64,000 bases of DNA. Origin: Sphingomicrobium flavum (lineage in GTDB: Bacteria; Pseudomonadota; Alphaproteobacteria; Sphingomonadales; Sphingomonadaceae). Below, piece by piece: positions 58,958-64,000 of this stretch. Each line of letters opens with the position of its first letter. The stretch's first letter is position 1. A program made the position numbers and the translations under genes. The stretch covers positions 1,612,001 to 1,676,000 of the forward strand of contig NZ_CP102630.1 in assembly GCF_024721605.1 (NCBI RefSeq), written 5' to 3'. Below the pieces are notes generated by a model, which worked only from the letters and a program-made list of their open reading frames with translations, ran no database searches and had not been told where the DNA came from.

Positions 58958-59869
58958 ATGCGACTTCCCACCATGATGAGCCTGTTGATGGCGCTCACCC
59001 TCCTTTTCTCCACGGCGGCCAATGCCCAGGATCGCGATCGTGAGCGCGAGCGCGAAAATCGCGACCGGATCGAGCGGCTGGAAAAGCAGGTCCGCCAGAT
59101 GCAGCGCAAGGTCTATCCCGACGGCCAGCCGGCCAGCACCGCTGGTTTTTATGACGAGCCCGTCGCTACCCGTTCGTCGGTCGATGTCATGACCGGCCGC
59201 GTCGAAGCACTCGAGCGGCAGATGACCACGCTCATCCGCAATAGCGAAGAAGCGCAATTCCGCCTCGGCCAGATGGAGACCGAAATCGCCCGCCTGCGCG
59301 GCGCGCTGGAAACCGCCAATCGCCGCCCCGACCCCGTCGAGGACGTCGTCGACGAGGCGCCTGCACTGATCTCGACCCCGCGCTACGAGGACGGGCCGAG
59401 CGAGGCCGAAACCTCCGAACCCGTGCCCGATCCTCAACCCGCTGCCACGCCCGTGGCGTCCAACGATCCCAACTTCGAAGCGGCGGGCGAGGATGCCTAT
59501 AGCGAGGGCTACCGGCTGTGGAATTCGGGCAATAATGCACAGGCCATCACCGTGCTGCGCGCCATGGAGAGCTCCTTTCCCGGCCATCGCCGCGTCAGCT
59601 GGGCACGCAACCTGATCGGCCGAGCCTTGCTCGACAGCGGCCAGCCGCGCGCGGCCGCCGAGGCCCTGCTCGCCAATTATCGCGGCGACCCCGATGGCGA
59701 GCGCGCCGCCGACAGCCTCTATTTCCTCGGCCAGTCGCTGATGGAGCTCAACCAGCCCGGCCAGGCCTGCAAGGCGTATGAGGAACTGCAGGATGTATAT
59801 GGCAGCACCATGCGCGACTATCTGCGCGAACGACTGCCGCGCGCCATGGCCGACGCGAACTGCAACTAA
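58958..59869 (+). CDS. cpoB: Tol-Pal system-type periplasmic protein CpoB/YbgF
   Basis: 303 aa from the ATG at 58958. The signal peptide ends 'FSTAANAQ'. A highly charged coiled coil (about 27-55, 'DRDRERERENRDRIERLEKQVRQM') is followed by a second coil, and then by a C-terminal TPR domain with 'AYSEGYRLWNSGNNAQAITVLRAM' and 'DSLYFLGQSLMELNQPGQACKAYEEL', typical of YbgF. It coordinates outer-membrane constriction with peptidoglycan synthesis in known systems. tolQRAB-pal are not in the window. It lies 5 nt before tilS. Confidence 0.9.
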   Translation: MRLPTMMSLLMALTLLFSTAANAQDRDRERERENRDRIERLEKQVRQMQRKVYPDGQPASTAGFYDEPVATRSSVDVMTGRVEALERQMTTLIRNSEEAQFRLGQMETEIARLRGALETANRRPDPVEDVVDEAPALISTPRYEDGPSEAETSEPVPDPQPAATPVASNDPNFEAAGEDAYSEGYRLWNSGNNAQAITVLRAMESSFPGHRRVSWARNLIGRALLDSGQPRAAAEALLANYRGDPDGERAADSLYFLGQSLMELNQPGQACKAYEELQDVYGSTMRDYLRERLPRAMADANCN

Positions 59870-59874
59870 AGCCG

Positions 59875-60849
59875 ATGCCCGACGAGCGACTGGCCCTCGA
59901 CAAGGCCGCGCTCACGCGCTTTGCGGCCGAGCTCGATCGGCTGGTGCCGCGCACCTCGACGCTTGGCGTTGCGGTGTCGGGCGGCGGCGACAGCATGGCG
60001 CTGATGCTGCTGGCCGCCAAGGCGCGCCCGGGATCAGTTCATGCCATCACCGTCGATCATCGCATCCGAGAGGGCAGCACCGCCGAGGCCGCTCTGGTCG
60101 GCAGCATCGCCCGGCGGCTCGATATCCCACACGAGACGGTCACGCTCGACTGGCCCGAAGGCACGCCGTCGAGCAATTTGGAGGCAATTGCGCGCCGCGA
60201 GCGTTATGACGCGATCGAGCAATGGGCGGCGCGTCACGGCATCCGCTTCTGCGCCACTGCGCACCATGCCGATGACCAGGCCGAAACCATGCTGATGCGG
60301 CTCGCGCGCGGCGCCGGCCTTGCGGGGCTGGCCGGCATCCGCCAGTCCCGTGCGCAAGGCAGCCGGCTGACTATCGTGCGCCCACTGCTCGACTGGGACA
60401 AGGCCCTGCTGCTCGCGCTGGTCATGACGGTTGGGTTGCCGATCGTCGATGACCCCATGAACCATGACAGCGATTATGACCGCGCGCGCATGCGCGAGGC
60501 GCTGCGCGAGGCAGGATTCGGCTGGTCGCACCAATATGCCGCCAGCGCGCGCCACCTGGCCGAGGCCGAGGACGGTTTGCGCTGGGCCGCCAACATCCTG
60601 TTCCCCCACCGCGTCGCCGAGGGCAATGGCGTGATGGCCTTCGATCCGCGCGCTTTGCCGCGCGATATCCAGCGCCGCATCCTGATCGCCATCTTTGAGC
60701 GGCTGGGCAGGCCGGCGCCGCGCGGCCCCGACCTTGCCCGCGCGATGGAGGCGCTCGAACAGGGGCGCCAGTCGGTGCTGGCCGACCTTTTGCTGTCGCG
60801 CGACGGCCATGTCTGGAAAGTCGCGCCCGCCCCCCCCCGGACGCGCTGA
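59875..60849 (+). CDS. tilS: tRNA(Ile)-lysidine synthase
   Basis: Converts C34 of tRNA-Ile(CAU) to lysidine with ATP and lysine. It has 324 aa with the PP-loop motif 'VAVSGGGDSMALMLLA' near residues 30-45, then 'ITVDHRIREGS' and 'ATAHHADDQAETMLMRLARG', all diagnostic. It lacks the long C-terminal domain of E. coli TilS, like many alphaproteobacterial forms. It is 5 nt after cpoB and 89 nt before ftsH; tilS-ftsH order is conserved in bacteria. Confidence 0.95.
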   Translation: MPDERLALDKAALTRFAAELDRLVPRTSTLGVAVSGGGDSMALMLLAAKARPGSVHAITVDHRIREGSTAEAALVGSIARRLDIPHETVTLDWPEGTPSSNLEAIARRERYDAIEQWAARHGIRFCATAHHADDQAETMLMRLARGAGLAGLAGIRQSRAQGSRLTIVRPLLDWDKALLLALVMTVGLPIVDDPMNHDSDYDRARMREALREAGFGWSHQYAASARHLAEAEDGLRWAANILFPHRVAEGNGVMAFDPRALPRDIQRRILIAIFERLGRPAPRGPDLARAMEALEQGRQSVLADLLLSRDGHVWKVAPAPPRTR

Positions 60850-60872
60850 TCGGCCCATTGACCCTGTGGACA

Positions 60873-60901
60873 TTGTAGCGCAGCCTTTCGCACCCTATCT
60901 T
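60873..60901 (+). promoter_or_regulatory. Possible ftsH promoter
   Basis: TTGTAG (60873-60878) is followed after 16-17 nt by CTATCTT (60895-60901). The pair fits either a weak housekeeping promoter or a heat-shock (RpoH-like) promoter with a CCTAT-type -10. It lies about 38 nt before the ftsH start. Consensus match only. Confidence 0.35.
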
Positions 60902-60938
60902 AGGGCAACTTCAAGCTTTTTGCCGGATTAGAAGACAT

Positions 60939-62893
<1,955 letters not shown>

Positions 62894-62897
<4 letters not shown>

Positions 62898-63979
62898 TCC
62901 TGCGCGTCGCGCGCCGCGCGTTGCATTCGATAGATGGTCGCGGCCTGATCGGGGCCCAGCCCGATCATGACATCCAGCTCGGCGGCCTGTTCAACACAGT
63001 TGCGATAGGTCTGGGCATAGTTGGTTGGCGCCCCCGCCGGTGATGACGGCGTCGGATGCGCAGCCAGCAATGCCTCAAACACCTCCTCGCGTTTCGCCAG
63101 GAATTCGCTCGCCTCAGGAAGCTCGGCATCCTGCCGCTCCGCCTCATCGACCGGCCCGGCGGCGACGAGGCGCAGCGTCTGGCGAATCCATTCCTGACGC
63201 AGCTCATGGGGCATCTTGCCGTCGATCTCGAGGCCGCCCGTTGCGCAGCTGGCCGAAGACCGCCCCAGATCCTCGCGCAGCACGTCAAGGCGCATCGCCA
63301 GATAAGCATGCACCTGCTGGTTCGACGTCAGCGGCATCAGGCGCATCGCCTCGTCCTGCACGATCTCGTCAATGCGGTCGGCCACCCACCAGCGCGACTT
63401 GTCATTGTCCAGTTCGGCCAGCAGCGCATCGACCTGGCCGTAAAATTCGGGGTTGCTGGCCTGCATTTCGCGCATCAGCGCATGGGCATCGAGCGGCATA
63501 CGGCCAAGATCGCTGCTTTCGCTCAATCGCGTTTCCACGATGGCATCGCCCGCGGTGCCGATGCGGGCGTTGGCGCCATCCCTGTCCCCCAGCATCGAAA
63601 CCATCAAGAGGTTGGCGCCGACCAGCCCCAGCGCGACCACCAGGGGCAATAGCGCGCGATAGGTAAAATGCGAGATACCAAGCGCGGCAATCACGGCGAA
63701 TACGCTGACCACCTTACCAAGATGATCGCTGGCACCAAACCAGCCAAAGGCGAGATAGGCCGCCGCAATGGCCGCCAGCAGGAAGCTGCCCCGATCATTG
63801 GTGATCCGATCGAAGGCCACGCCCAGCATGGGGCGAAGTTTGGGAAGATTGGCGATCAGAAGCCATCCGACCGCGACCAGCATGGCGAGCTTTTCTAGCC
63901 CCATCTGCTTGCTACCCATGAGCAGGAAGGCCGTAGCGCCCAGCCCCAGCAGCGTGGTTGTAAAGCGATCGGGCGGCAC
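62894..63979 (-). CDS. Hypothetical membrane protein, start uncertain at window edge
   Basis: 361 aa from a GTG at 63979, but the frame stays open to the window edge, so the true start may lie outside. The N-terminal 130 residues hold four or five membrane helices ('[17 protein letters not shown]', '[17 protein letters not shown]', '[22 protein letters not shown]'). The C-terminal 230 residues are a soluble helical domain with cysteines in 'SASCATGG' and '[10 protein letters not shown]'. No family is recognised. Its 3' end overlaps the ftsH stop by 4 nt. Confidence 0.7.
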
Positions 63980-64000
63980 CCCACTTTGTGATGCCGTGGC

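Overview
The window is chromosomal DNA of a high-GC alphaproteobacterium, most likely a sphingomonad (order Sphingomonadales). This rests on the general character of RpoA, S11, S13, IleS, PtsP and FtsH, a TonB-dependent receptor, a plant/alphaproteobacterial-type GshA, DUF3035 and DUF2059 proteins, and short palindromic repeats (CCCTGC-rich, and the tcgacttcgctcg type) of the kind scattered through sphingomonad genomes. The assignment is by recognition, not by a database search. Most of the window is housekeeping backbone. Three parts look different: the left edge (1-1587, about 47-52% GC in hand-counted lines), a small insert after phoB (40829-41368, about 47-55%), and parts of ileS.

Layout. 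1-1587: 3' end of an unidentified gene facing a DNA methyltransferase, possibly a restriction or defence module. 2023-3997 (minus): rpsM-rpsK-rpoA, closed by a strong terminator, without rplQ next to it. 4232-10808: a zinc carboxypeptidase-like hydrolase, ribF, a GIY-YIG nuclease, ileS, lspA and a DUF3035 lipoprotein, with five copies of a palindromic repeat around ileS and a different palindrome inserted in frame inside ileS. 10833-13497: a receiver-less OmpR/CtrA-type DNA-binding protein, a sulfurtransferase, queF and an NTF2-like protein. 13490-18691 (minus): hflK-hflC-htrA-herA-like ATPase, a membrane protein quality-control group. 18762-24099: mrp, a CoA-binding protein, pmbA, ubiA, a 29-codon hydrophobic ORF and a phospholipase D-type protein. 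24155-33612: rsmE, gshA, a TonB-dependent receptor, a proline iminopeptidase, tRNA-Gly(TCC), sdaA, tRNA-Tyr(GTA), a LuxR-type regulator with a C-terminal membrane anchor, and small conserved proteins.

33634-40812 is a complete phosphate starvation locus: phoR, Pho box, pstS-pstC-pstA-pstB-phoU-phoB. The TonB receptor at 26440 has a similar 11-bp periodic Pho-box-like sequence upstream and may belong to the same regulon. 40829-45292: rlmB, an AlkA-type glycosylase, a proline-rich membrane protein, a pirin and a gamma carbonic anhydrase. 45694-49686: a short secreted membrane protein, a Wza-type polysaccharide export lipoprotein, tRNA-Leu(CAG), a PilZ protein, an NDUFA9-like SDR and uppP, several of them envelope and exopolysaccharide functions. 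49745-55434: two secreted helical proteins, a GST, ubiG, lysC, a nitronate monooxygenase and a hemerythrin. 55555-62897: ptsP (nitrogen PTS enzyme I), a RodZ-like protein, cpoB/ybgF, tilS and ftsH. The window ends in a membrane protein of unknown function on the minus strand.

No rRNA, CRISPR array, complete insertion sequence, integrase or replication origin was seen.
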